A DNA stretch of 64,000 nt, taken from the NCBI GenBank assembly GCA_037043455.1, contig JAWPHD010001267.1:248001-312000 (forward strand), written 5' to 3'. Positions 55,712 to 64,000 of the stretch are shown in pieces. The position numbers and the translations under genes were made by a program. A model generated the notes under the pieces. That model did no database searches, was not told the origin of the DNA, and worked only from the letters and a program-made list of their open reading frames with translations. This DNA is from Cyrtodaria siliqua. Lineage: Eukaryota; Mollusca; Bivalvia; Adapedonta; Hiatellidae. Every line of letters starts with the position of its first letter. The stretch's first letter is position 1.

Positions 55712-56470
55712 GCAATTTACATTGACAATCAGGGGGACTTTACATAGGCAATCAATGAATTTACATTGACAATCAGGGAATTTACATTGACAATCAAGGG
55801 GACTTTACATTGACAATCATTGACAATCAAGGAATTTACATTGACAATCAGGGGAACGTTACATTGACAATCAAGGAATTCACATTGACAATCAGGGGGA
55901 CTTTACATTGACAATCAGGGGGACTTTACATTGGCAATCAGGGAATTTACATTGACAATCAGGACTTTACATTGACAATCAGGGACTTTACATTGACAAT
56001 CAGGGGGACGTTACATTGACAATCAAGGAATTTACATTGACAATCAGGGGGACGTTACATTGACAATCAAGGAATTTACATTGACAATCAGGGGGACTTT
56101 ACATTGACAATCAGGGTGACTTTACATTGACAATCAGGGAATTTACATTGACAATCAGGACTTTACATTGACAATCAGGGGGACTTTACATTGACAATCA
56201 GGGAATTTACATTGACAATCAGGGACTTTACATTGACAATCAGGGAATTTACATTGACAATCAGGGGAACTTTACATTGACAATCAGGTTGACTTTATTT
56301 ACATTGACAATCAGGGAATTTACATTGACAATCAGGACTTTACATTGACAATCTGGGGGACTTTACATTGACAATCAGGGGGACTTTACATTGACAATTA
56401 CGGGGACTTTACATTGACAATCAGGGGAAATTTACAATCAGGGGGACTTTACATTGACAATCAGGGGGAC
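55712..56470. repeat. ~22-bp minisatellite, more than 30 copies
   Basis: Core TTTACATTGACAATCAGG with spacers alternating between GGGGAC and GAA (unit length about 18-23 bp). Copies are imperfect and the two spacer types are interleaved. Confidence 0.95.
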
Positions 56471-56897
56471 TTCAACTCGCTGGATTACATACAACACCCT
56501 AAGGACTGATTCATCCGCAGCTTGTATAGCCGTTCCGGGTGCCATCCGCATAGGCTAGGTTACGTAATATAGTAAAAATTAATAGATTACAAGAATTACA
56601 AAATATATTAAAAGAACATGAGCACTTTTACTTCTTAGTGTTTACTCTACTTTTTAAACCAATCAAATGGCTCAGAAATTTAAATACTTTCTACATTTAT
56701 TCATGAAGATTTTACTACGAGCACTCTTCGTGGTTTAGTGTGTGACCTGTATAGAGGACTTCTCTAAAACCGCTTGAAACTAGTTAACACTATTCCTTTG
56801 GTGGTGTGTGTTTAGATGTGTGTTTTAATTATGGCTAGTGTGCCTTTAAACATGTTGACGTGCAGTTACTGTTTCTCCCATTTCTGAATTCATGCCT

Positions 56898-56943
56898 CAT
56901 TTAAATCAGTGAAGTAATAACTTATTACTTCACTGTTTAAATG
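56898..56943. repeat. Compact hairpin with 1-nt loop
   Basis: CAGTGAAGTAATAA, C, TTATTACTTCACTG is a perfect 14-bp inverted repeat. The arms extend to CATTTAAA / TTTAAATG with one bulged T, giving about 22 paired bases. Confidence 0.85.
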
Positions 56944-57804
56944 AAGTAAACATTCGTTGTGACTCCAGGAGATTTTATCACGATCAATAAGTATATAGCT
57001 TCAGGCACTAAACTGTTTATACAGTCGTTAAAACAGGAACTGATTCTTTGTTGAAGAGTCTCATCGAGATTTTCCTCTCGAATGCATTAGTGTCGTCATG
57101 ACGGGTGAGTTCCTTACTACTGAAAACGTAGTTGTAATCGTATTATACGTCTCATAATGTAATATTGGTTATGTACTGGCACTTGAAAACAGTTGTGAAA
57201 CATGCCACTCTGCTGAATAGGTTAAGACAATAGTATAATAAACGTACATATATAGCTACTTCCAAAGAACTAAAGCATGCACTGATACGTGTACATTACC
57301 GCAGTTTTCTGCATGATAGTTGTTGGTCGATATCATTTTACCAGACCAACTTGTCCTGAACTACTGGATGGAGTTTCATGAAGTTTCACAGGAACAATGA
57401 AGATGAATGAAATTCAATACTAGGAATTTGAAAAATTACCAGACCGAAACACGGGAATTTGTGAGTATTTGCCTTATAGATCAAGCCAAACTTCAAAATG
57501 ACCCCTGTTGCTACAAATTGACACATATGTGTCTCATTTGCCCTGGAACCATGAATCATCAATGAAAGGGGCACCTTCCACAAGATCAGCATGGCATGCT
57601 TTTGTGCCTAGGCTATGTATTCAGAAACAGTTACTCAGAATACCATAAAAGAAAAGGCGATCTCAACGGTTTCTACGTTATGACTCAGAGAAGGAATTCT
57701 TTGAAGGTTTTTACCTATATAAGTCTATGTAAAACAGTCGACCCCTTTGATAGAGGACCATAAGTTTATGGTACATGCAAAATATAAGAAATGTAGCTCA
57801 TATG

Positions 57805-57885
57805 TTTCGTCTTCCTCCACCAATGGAAGCTGGAAAGTCGCCATATGACCTTAGCTGTTGGTGCGACTATAAAAATCCAATTCAA
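57805..57885 (+). mobile_element. Mollusc SINE 3' tail fragment
   Basis: TCTTCCTCCACCAATGGAAG then CTGGAAAGTCGCCATATGAC and GTTGGTGCGACTATAAAAAT match the conserved tail of a widespread bivalve SINE as I remember it. No head is present. Confidence 0.55.
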
Positions 57886-57937
57886 TTCAATTAAAAGCTC
57901 ATATGTTTCAGATATTCTAAGGATTTCCTTTATAATT

Positions 57938-57968
<31 letters not shown>

Positions 57969-58320
57969 TTTATTTAACGAAGGTAACACATTAAGTTATG
58001 CATAAACAATACATACACTTATTTTCAATGTGGCGTTCGAACAATTATTTTCAATGTGGCGTTCGAACAACAATGCTATACAAGTTATGAATACATATAA
58101 AAACATTCATGCTAATGCGCGCACACGCAAAGATCTGGCAGTTTTCCAAAGCGGGCTTCAAACCCCAAGCAGCTGTAAAATGTGTCAGCCATGGCTGTTA
58201 ACTCAAGTACACCATCATCATTTACAAAAAATCTAAATGATAGGCATACTTGGGCCAAAAGCCATGGCACATATTATTAGTTGCTTGAGCAAACCCACTC
58301 TGGGAAACTATCGCCAACCC

Positions 58321-58350
58321 CGCCCCCCCCCCCCCCCCCCCCACCCCTTA
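58321..58350. repeat. C homopolymer tract
   Basis: A run of about 20 C interrupted only at its edge, immediately left of the second Polinton fragment. Confidence 0.9.
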
Positions 58351-58550
58351 ACTACTATCAATCCAGTTTGTCATTTTAATAACATAATATTTCTCTCATA
58401 CTGTTCAACTAATAACATTTGCAATTCATTAAGCATTTGCTATACATTAAGCAAAGTCAGACGGAACCGGACAGTAGTCTTCATCATCGCTCTGCATATC
58501 ATTTTTTACCATGGAGTATTTTATTTTTCTACACTTTGCTATTTTGTATT

Positions 58551-58760
58551 TCAGTTCAAGAAGCTATTCTCTGTTTTTAACCAGCTGACGTTCACAATTA
58601 TCCATTTCAACCAGAATCGTATTTTTTTGGAATCCATAAAATCATCACGAACTACTTCATATTCTACTTGGAGTTGCTTGCTTGTCATTATTTTTTTTCT
58701 ATATTTATCTTTTAAATGGTTAAGTTTTTTGCAAACCTTTTCTAATCTTTCTTGTTCCAT
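58551..58760 (-). CDS. Small coiled-coil protein at the Polinton end (69 aa), unknown
   Basis: A 69-codon minus frame, helical and basic (KVCKKLNHLKDKYRKKIMTS), starting behind TATAGTATTATTATATA then ATG, the element-type start motif. Copy 1 lacks it: its sequence joins TTTTTCTACACTTTACTATT directly to TAATATTTTCAATATTC, a deletion of about 240 bp. It lies between terminal repeat and integrase, reading toward the end. Function unknown. Confidence 0.5.
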   Translation of the reverse strand: MEQERLEKVCKKLNHLKDKYRKKIMTSKQLQVEYEVVRDDFMDSKKIRFWLKWIIVNVSWLKTENSFLN

Positions 58761-58785
58761 TATATAATAATACTATATATAATTA
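58761..58785 (-). promoter_or_regulatory. Start-proximal AT motif of the 69-codon gene
   Basis: TAGTATTATTATATA directly before ATG on the minus strand; the AATSTAAY half is not obvious. Confidence 0.4.
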
Positions 58786-58796
58786 TTTTTAAACCC

Positions 58797-59700
58797 TTAT
58801 TTAATATTTTCAATATCCTTGAATGGAACCCAACTATTGAAATCCTCATTGTAACCCTTCCATTTAATCAATGCTTGTTTCTTTTTGTAATCACGTCGTA
58901 TTACTTTTTCAATCCTGAATATTTCTTGTTTTGCTTTTATCATTTCTAATTCATAAAAGCTTTCATCAATGTTTTCGTTGTTTAAATCTTTTATTTTGTA
59001 TGTCACAGGATTTGTATATTGCATTTCATCAACAACAAATATTTCTTTAGTCCTATTTGAGGTATAACCTTTCTCAAACGTTCTTTTATATTTGCTGATT
59101 CTAACATTATACCCTATTTGGCTTAATTTGATTACTTCTTATTTTTCCATACAAGTTGAAATACACTATTCCTTTATTTTTCTCAACACTGGCCTCAATC
59201 GGCGTCATTTTAATACTCCGGTGTTTTGTATTATTATACTTGTCAGCCATTTCTTGCAACACGTCTAAATATGTATTTATATTGTTAGCTGTAAAATATT
59301 TCCACATCTTTTCTTTTAATGTCCTGTTAAATCGTTCAATTACTACAGCTTTTCCGAAATTAAAAGGGTGATACATTTCGATATTAATATCAACAAGGCA
59401 TTGCTTAAACGTCTTGTTATAAAACTCCACACCTTGATCAACCCACAACAATTTACACTGTCTTCCTGTACTGATTATCTGTTGAAACGCTTTGGTAATT
59501 TCTAAACCAGTTTTATTTGGAACCGGCACAACCCAAGCAAATTTACTAAACACATCAATAACAGTAAGCAAATATTTAGTACCTTTATTATACTTTGAAA
59601 ACGATTGCATATCAACCAAATCAGCAGACCATATTTTATCAATTTCATTAACAATCACACGGCGTTGAGTGAACTTTCTTCCTATAAGGCTTCTGAAGTT
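58797..59700 (-). pseudogene. Polinton integrase, copy 2, frameshifted, DDE residues present
   Basis: Open pieces 59658-59107 and 59024-58797. Asp in WSADLVDM, Asp in LLWVDQGVEF and Glu in VVIERFNRTLKEK are all present, unlike copy 1. A short deletion or shift near 59.03-59.12 kb separates the core from the C-terminal chromodomain (EKVIRRDYKKKQALIKWKGY). An extra T near 59.69 kb separates it from the upstream ORF, whose last residues (WTDKLADKLQKP) are the integrase N-terminus. Confidence 0.88.
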
Positions 59701-60199
59701 TATCTGCTAACTTGTCAGTCCATTCAACGCCTTTTCTAGTTTTTGAGTTTCCAAGACCAAGTTTATATTTTGTACTAATAACTGGTTTTACTATCAAATT
59801 CTTAGCAATCTTTTCTCCAATAGTTTTAGACTTTTTACTAAATTTTAAACCAGCAAGCATGTTTTTATCACACATTGATTTATTACTAGGGTTTTCATCA
59901 TAACAGCAATCATGATCTTTACAAACAGCATCTAATTCATTTACTAGGTTTTCCGCTATCAAGTGGATTACCAGGACCACAATAGTTATAACCAGGAATT
60001 GTTAACCCCTTTTTAGGCAACAGAGGAAGTAGAGATTTATGAATATCAATATTACCACCTTTTGTGTTTTTAACAAACTTTGTTTTAGTAATACCACAAG
60101 ATGCACAAGTTGCTCTTAACATTTTCTACCATCTTTTGCTAATACACACTTAGGATCAACACTTTCAGTAACCTTTTTTTCTTTTATGCAATAACTCAT
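59648..60199 (-). pseudogene. Zinc-ribbon/PLA2-like domain fused to integrase N-terminus, copy 2
   Basis: Starts at an ATG at 60199 (MSYCIKEK). A missing A near 60122 shifts the frame, and there is another slip near 59.95 kb. The calcium-loop motif is intact (YCGPGNPLD) and the His-Asp pair is present (CKDHDCCYDE). The frame 59980-59648 runs through the PLA2-like part directly into WTDKLADKLQKP, which aligns with the first residues of the copy-1 integrase frame. This is the main evidence that the two domains form one ORF in this lineage. Confidence 0.8.
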
Positions 60200-60222
60200 A
60201 TATAATATGATTAGATTAAACT
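60200..60222 (-). promoter_or_regulatory. Start-proximal AT motif, PLA2-integrase gene, copy 2
   Basis: Identical to the copy-1 motif: TTTAATCTAATCATATTATA then TATG on the minus strand. Confidence 0.55.
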
Positions 60223-60850
60223 TCGTTTACAAAATATGATTTAATGATGTTTTCATTTTCTACTGGTTTGTAAGGTTTTAATAATTTGTGAAGAATATCA
60301 TACGTACTATTTACTTCTTGCAACTTTTTGACAAAGTACAAACAAATATCCGCACAAGACACTCGTTTTATCTTGATACTGAATAGTGTTGTATTTTATT
60401 TTAGGTATGTAGGCTAAAACTTCTTTTGGTGGGCTCAGACCAAACGGATCGAAGTAATAAGTATCATAGTAACAAGTCCAGTGTGTACCAGGTCCAATAT
60501 AATCATCAAGATTAATAATACCAGGTTTTTGTTTATTTTGTGTTGTCGGTAATTTGTTTTTGCTGTACACCCCACTGAATTTTTGTATACCTAGCTGCTT
60601 AACCCATTTCATTATATCTAAGTTAGAGACAGGTTCATTTTTAAAAAAAATATTTACAAATGGGATACTTCTATATGGTCTAATTTGTGAGTCTACTTGT
60701 AAACCATTTCCACGATCAACTCTTAGTCCCTGTCCTCTTCTATCTACTTTCAAACCTTTTCCAGTTAAGCCACTAATAAGAGATCCGATCAACGGAATTC
60801 CTAATGATGCAAGAAGCCCAAGAAATCCTCCGTCCTGCTGTTGTTTTTTA
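60216..60850 (-). pseudogene. Accessory segment fused to adenain-like protease, copy 2
   Basis: A single frame (60792-60307, 161 codons) carries the Gly-rich basic segment (SLISGLTGKGLKVD, GLRVDRGNGLQVD) and continues without a stop into the protease. His (GTHWTCYYD), Asp (YYFDPFG), Gln (TIQYQDK) and Cys (SVLCGY) are present. A 2-nt deletion just after CGY shifts the frame; the remaining C-terminus (ending FVNEV) is readable to 60216. So protease and accessory segment were one ORF, and the enzyme here is truncated. Confidence 0.85.
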
Positions 60851-61165
60851 GTTAGTTTAACAGGGCAGCGACCTTTTGACTTTGCTATTTTATTTTTTTG
60901 TGCAGCTGTTAATTTATTTGATGCGAGAAGTGTTTGTTTTTTATCACTAGGAACAGTTGCCGTTACGTCTTGCTGCTTTTTATCACTGGGAACGGTTACC
61001 GTTTCATTACTAGAAGCACATGCCAGTACATCTTGCAGTTGTTTTGTGTTAGTTTAATAGTGCAGCAACCTTTTGACTTTGCTATTTTGTTTTTTTGTGC
61101 AAGTGTTAATTTATTTGATTTTAAAAGTGTTTGTTTTTTATCAGCAGGATCAGTTACCATTCCAT
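60851..61165 (-). repeat. In-frame 198-bp duplication within the accessory region
   Basis: GTTAGTTTAA...GACTTTGCTATTTT occurs at 60851 and again at 61049, with downstream similarity through the ATTTATTTGAT and GTGTTTGTTTTTTATCA segments. The offset is 198 bp (66 codons). A shorter third echo of TTTTTATCACTRGGAACRGT lies at about 60978. Copy 1 has a single version. Confidence 0.75.
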
Positions 61166-61544
61166 TTTCAAATATTTTACCAATTCCAGTACTTGCCAGA
61201 CCACTAAGTGCCCCTGTTGCTAAAGGTCCTAATATCTTTGGAGCAAATCTAGCAACTGTTGGTAATATTGTTTTAGTTAACAAACCAGCTAATGCACCTA
61301 AAAAGCCTCCGTTTTTAGACTGGGATCTCATCTGCGATTTTGATATATTTATGTCTAATCCCAGTCCACCAGATTTAGCTTTGTTAATATTGTTAGTCTG
61401 ATTAGCTGTTAGTAGCAAAGGAAAATTCCCAGTTAGTTGGTTATTTTTTAACCTGAGTGTTAATTCACTCTTATCCTCATAAGCCCTCGCTAAACTCTGT
61501 TTTTGCTCATCTGTTAAATTTACTGAATAATTTACGTAAGTCAT
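60996..61544 (-). pseudogene. Gly/Ala-rich capsid-accessory protein with read-through extension, copy 2
   Basis: A 182-codon frame. The first ~150 residues align with the copy-1 152-residue protein (NYSVNLTDEQKQSLARAYED, GGFLGALAGLLTKTILP, GALSGLASTGIGKIF). Instead of stopping it continues through KIAKSKGCCTIKLT, which corresponds to the separate next ORF in copy 1, before ending in sequence scrambled by the 198-bp duplication. This shows that the stop in copy 1 is not ancestral to both copies. Confidence 0.75.
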
Positions 61545-61568
61545 ATATATTATAAGTTAGATTAAACT
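61545..61568 (-). promoter_or_regulatory. Start-proximal AT motif, Gly/Ala-rich gene, copy 2
   Basis: TTAATCTAACTTATAATATA then TATG on the minus strand, identical to copy 1. Confidence 0.55.
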
Positions 61569-62178
61569 ATTACCAATTCATTTCCGACAGTATCAATAAC
61601 TACATCTTCTTCATAGAGAACCAGAGCATAAACTTTATAAGGAGCTCCCGGAGGTATATTTAGCTTATATCTCAAACTTAGTTGTTTTGGATCAATACTG
61701 ACTTCATTTTCCTTGTAACTCAAATCGAAATGTATCATTCCGAAAAAAGTTTTAAAATTACCCACGTTTAGTAAAGTTCCAGTGTTTTTTATCATTTTGC
61801 TTGTAAGAATAATTAATAACATCTCTGAATATTTTTATGATATTAGCATAACTATATTCGGTTTCTGGGTAATATACGCCGTTTCCAACTTCCAATCTAG
61901 CCGATTGTAAATGGCAATTATTATTAGCAGCATTTACCTTAAACGTATCCAAAAGATGAGGATTTTGTGTTTGAGAAGAACTCTTGTCTGACCTTTGCAA
62001 ATACACAAACACATGTTTGGGATTTTTAACATCAGCCGTTATTCTAAATACGGATTCAGTTAGTTAAGAACTTCCGCTTTCTTGTATCATTTCACGAAGA
62101 TAAGTCCATCTTGTTGATGTCATATGATTTGTCATTACATAACTTAAACCATCTGAGTTAAATATCATTCTAGGTATC
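61562..62178 (-). pseudogene. Major capsid protein C-terminal fragment, copy 2
   Basis: Pieces 61822-61562 and 62012-61758 align with the last ~200 codons of the copy-1 capsid gene (HVFVYLQRSDKSSSQTQNPH, IHFDLSYKENEVSIDPKQLS, end GNELVIV). There is an extra T near 61790 and a stop near 62065. Upstream, homology ends within the codons for WIP(R/G)MIFNSDG at about 62178, where the 43-bp minisatellite starts. Confidence 0.85.
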
Positions 62179-64000
62179 CACACAACTGTGATCTGTGTCC
62201 GCAATAAGATACCTATAGTACTGATTCTGTGTGATCTGTTTCCACAATAAGATACACATAGTGATGATTCTGTGTGATCTGTGGCCACAATAAGATACAC
62301 ATAGTGCTGATTCTGAGTGATCTGTGTCCACAATAAGATACACATAGTGATGATTCTGTGTGATCTGTGGCCACAATAAGATACACATAATACTGATTCT
62401 GTGTGATCTGTGGCCACAATAAGATACCCGTAGTGATGATTCTGTGTGATATGTGGCCACAATAAGATACACATAGTACATATTCTGTGTGATCTGTGTC
62501 AACAATAAGATAATCATGGTGAGGATTCTATGTGATATGTGCCACAATAAGATACACATAGTACAGATTCTGTGTGATCTGTGTCCACAATAAAAAATAT
62601 TCATAGTGCTGATTCTGTGTGATCTGTGTCCACAAAAAGATACAGATAGTACTGATTCTTTGTGATTTGTGTCCACAATAAGATACACATGGTGATGATT
62701 CTGTATGATCTGTGTCCGCAATAAGATAATCATGGTGATGATTCTGTGTGATCTGTGGCCACAATAAGATACACATAGTACAGATTCTGTGTGATATGTG
62801 TCCACAATAAAAATATACATAGTGCTGATTCTGTGTGATCTGTGTCCACAATAAGATACAGAATAGTACTGATTATGTGTGATTTGTGTCCACAATAAGA
62901 TACACATAGTACTGAATCTGTGTGATCTGTGTCCACAATAAGATACCCGCAGTGATGATTCTGTGTGATCTGTGTCCACAATAAGATACAGATAGTACTG
63001 TGAGCTGTGTCCACACTAAGATACAGATAGTACTGATTCTTTGTGATCTGTGTCCACAATAAGATACAGATAGTACTGTGAGCTGTGTCCACAATAAGAT
63101 ACCCATAGTACAGATTCTGTGTGATCTGTGTCCACAGTAAGATACACATAGTACTTTGAGCTGTGTCCACAATAAGATACAGATAGTACTGATTCTGTGT
63201 GATCTTGTCCACAATACGATACACATAGTACTGAATCTGTGTGATATGTGTCAACAATGAGATACACGTTGTGATGATTCTGTGTTATCTGTGTCCACAA
63301 TAAGATACAGATAGTACTGTGAGCTGTCTCCACAATAAGATACAGATAGTACTGTGAGCTGTCTCCACAATAAGATACAGATAGTACTGATTCTGTGTGA
63401 TCTGTATTCTCAATAAGATACCAAAAGTGATGATTCTATGTTATCTGTGTCCACAATAAAATATACATATTGCTGATTCTGTGTGATCTGTGTCCACAAT
63501 AAGATACACATAGTACAGATTATGTGTGATCTGTGTCCACAATAAGATACCCATAGTACAGATTCTGTGTGATCTGTGTCCACAAGAGGATACACATAGT
63601 ACTGATTCTGTGTGATCTGTGGCCACAATAAGATACACATAGTAACAGATTCTGTGTGATCTGTGTCCACAATAAGATGCAGATAGTACTGATTCTGTGT
63701 GATCTGTGACCACAATAAGATACACATAGTACAGATTTTGTGATCTGTGTCCACAATAAGATAACCATAGTATTGATTCTGTGTGATCTGTGTCCACAAT
63801 AAGATACACATAGTACAGAATTTTGTGATCTGTGTCCACAATAAAATATACATAGTCCCCTGATTCTGTGTGATCTTTGTCCACAATAAGATACCCATAG
63901 TACTGATTCCGTGTGATCTCTGTCCACAATAAGATATCCATAGTATTGATTCTATGTGATCTGAGTCCACAATAAGATACCCATAGTACTGATTATGTGT
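62179..64000. repeat. 43-bp minisatellite, about 42 copies, runs off the window
   Basis: Unit approximately GATACACATAGTACTGATTC plus TGTGTGATCTGTGTCCACAA plus TAA. Copies vary (ACACATAG / ACAGATAG / ACCCATAG; GTGTCC / GTGGCC; some lack the GATTCTGTGT segment). The unit lacks stops in several minus frames, so overlapping open frames of up to 269 codons cover it. They are by-products. Confidence 0.96.

Larger units (their letters stand above)
56471..58322. other. Non-coding region with hairpin, SINE tail and microsatellite
   Basis: No supported gene. Notable pieces are a strong hairpin at 56898-56943, a SINE-like tail at about 57805-57885, a (TAA)n run at about 57944-57963 and a C tract at 58321-58342. 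TTATTTTCAATGTGGCGTTC is duplicated in tandem (58018, 58046). Confidence 0.5.
58405..62178. mobile_element. Second Polinton fragment, truncated at both ends
   Basis: Collinear with 14.55-17.77 kb of the first copy, in the same orientation, and clearly the same family at DNA and protein level. The left end retains only the inner part of the terminal repeat (ACATTTGCAATTCATTAAGC). The right end stops within the major capsid gene at a 43-bp minisatellite. It holds a terminal 69-codon gene missing from copy 1, integrase, ribbon/PLA2-like, protease, accessory and capsid segments. All larger genes are broken. Confidence 0.92.

Noticed and set aside
60554..61401. 155- and 167-codon plus-strand frames in Polinton copy 2
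   Set aside because: Antisense to the accessory and protease segments; composition follows the complementary strand.
62064..63970. Overlapping minus-strand frames of 60-269 codons rich in His/Tyr/Ile/Leu
   Set aside because: They are translations of the 43-bp minisatellite in several phases.

Overview
This window looks like nuclear DNA of a bivalve mollusc, probably a heterodont. It is AT-rich and gene-poor. It carries families I associate with bivalves: a tRNA-derived SINE, a SINE tail with the mollusc-type 'CTGGAAAGTCGCCATATGACC' ending at 57.8 kb, ~150-bp and ~315-bp interspersed tandem repeats, MITEs, and a LINE reverse transcriptase. Species assignment is inference. No complete host gene is visible. 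There are only a candidate internal exon, a decayed C2H2 zinc-finger region, a THAP-like relic and one broken ORF of unknown family.

The main content is a Polinton/Maverick (adintovirus-like) element at 14,341-28,690. Its limits come from the sequence: a 6-bp target duplication GTTGTC on both sides, AG...CT ends and inverted terminal repeats of 241 and 250 bp. One leftward block encodes virion and integration functions. In map order these are chromodomain integrase, zinc-ribbon/PLA2-like domain, adenain-like protease, two Gly/Ala-rich capsid-accessory segments, double-jelly-roll major capsid, a small accessory protein, penton-like minor capsid, a fibre-like protein and a packaging ATPase. A rightward block holds a conserved gene of unknown function, a two-helix membrane protein, coiled-coil and small ORFs, and the protein-primed DNA polymerase B. 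A Cys-rich protein is encoded on the opposite strand inside it. Nearly all core genes carry frameshifts or stops, so the copy is dead.

A second, truncated copy of the same family lies at about 58,405-62,178 in the same orientation. It ends inside the major capsid gene, where a 43-bp minisatellite begins and runs off the window. Comparing the copies shows that the PLA2-like and integrase domains share one reading frame. It also shows that two capsid-accessory segments and the protease are joined, pairwise, in one frame. Most gene starts in both copies follow a short AT-rich motif (AATSTAAY, then TATTATAT) abutting the ATG.

Layout: 1-5.7 kb, minisatellite, CA repeat and a 2.9-kb fold-back element with a tandem core. 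5.7-10.5 kb, 3.5 tandem copies of a 1.33-kb unit. 12.2-13.9 kb, ~315-bp tandem repeats. 14.3-28.7 kb, Polinton 1. 28.7-35.3 kb, non-coding with two MITEs. 35.35-37.92 kb, exactly 45 copies of a 57-bp unit. 38.6-39.65 kb, SINEs. 40.4 and 41.9 kb, 32- and 41-bp minisatellites. 42.7 kb, second MITE copy. 43.9-45.0 kb, dispersed repeats. 45.1 kb, broken ORF. 46.35-49.26 kb, 5'-truncated LINE. 51.5 kb, THAP-like relic. 53.8-55.4 kb, candidate exon and zinc-finger region. 55.7-56.5 kb, ~22-bp minisatellite. 58.4-62.2 kb, Polinton 2. 62.2-64.0 kb, 43-bp minisatellite. Long open frames inside the tandem arrays are by-products of repeat length or low stop content.
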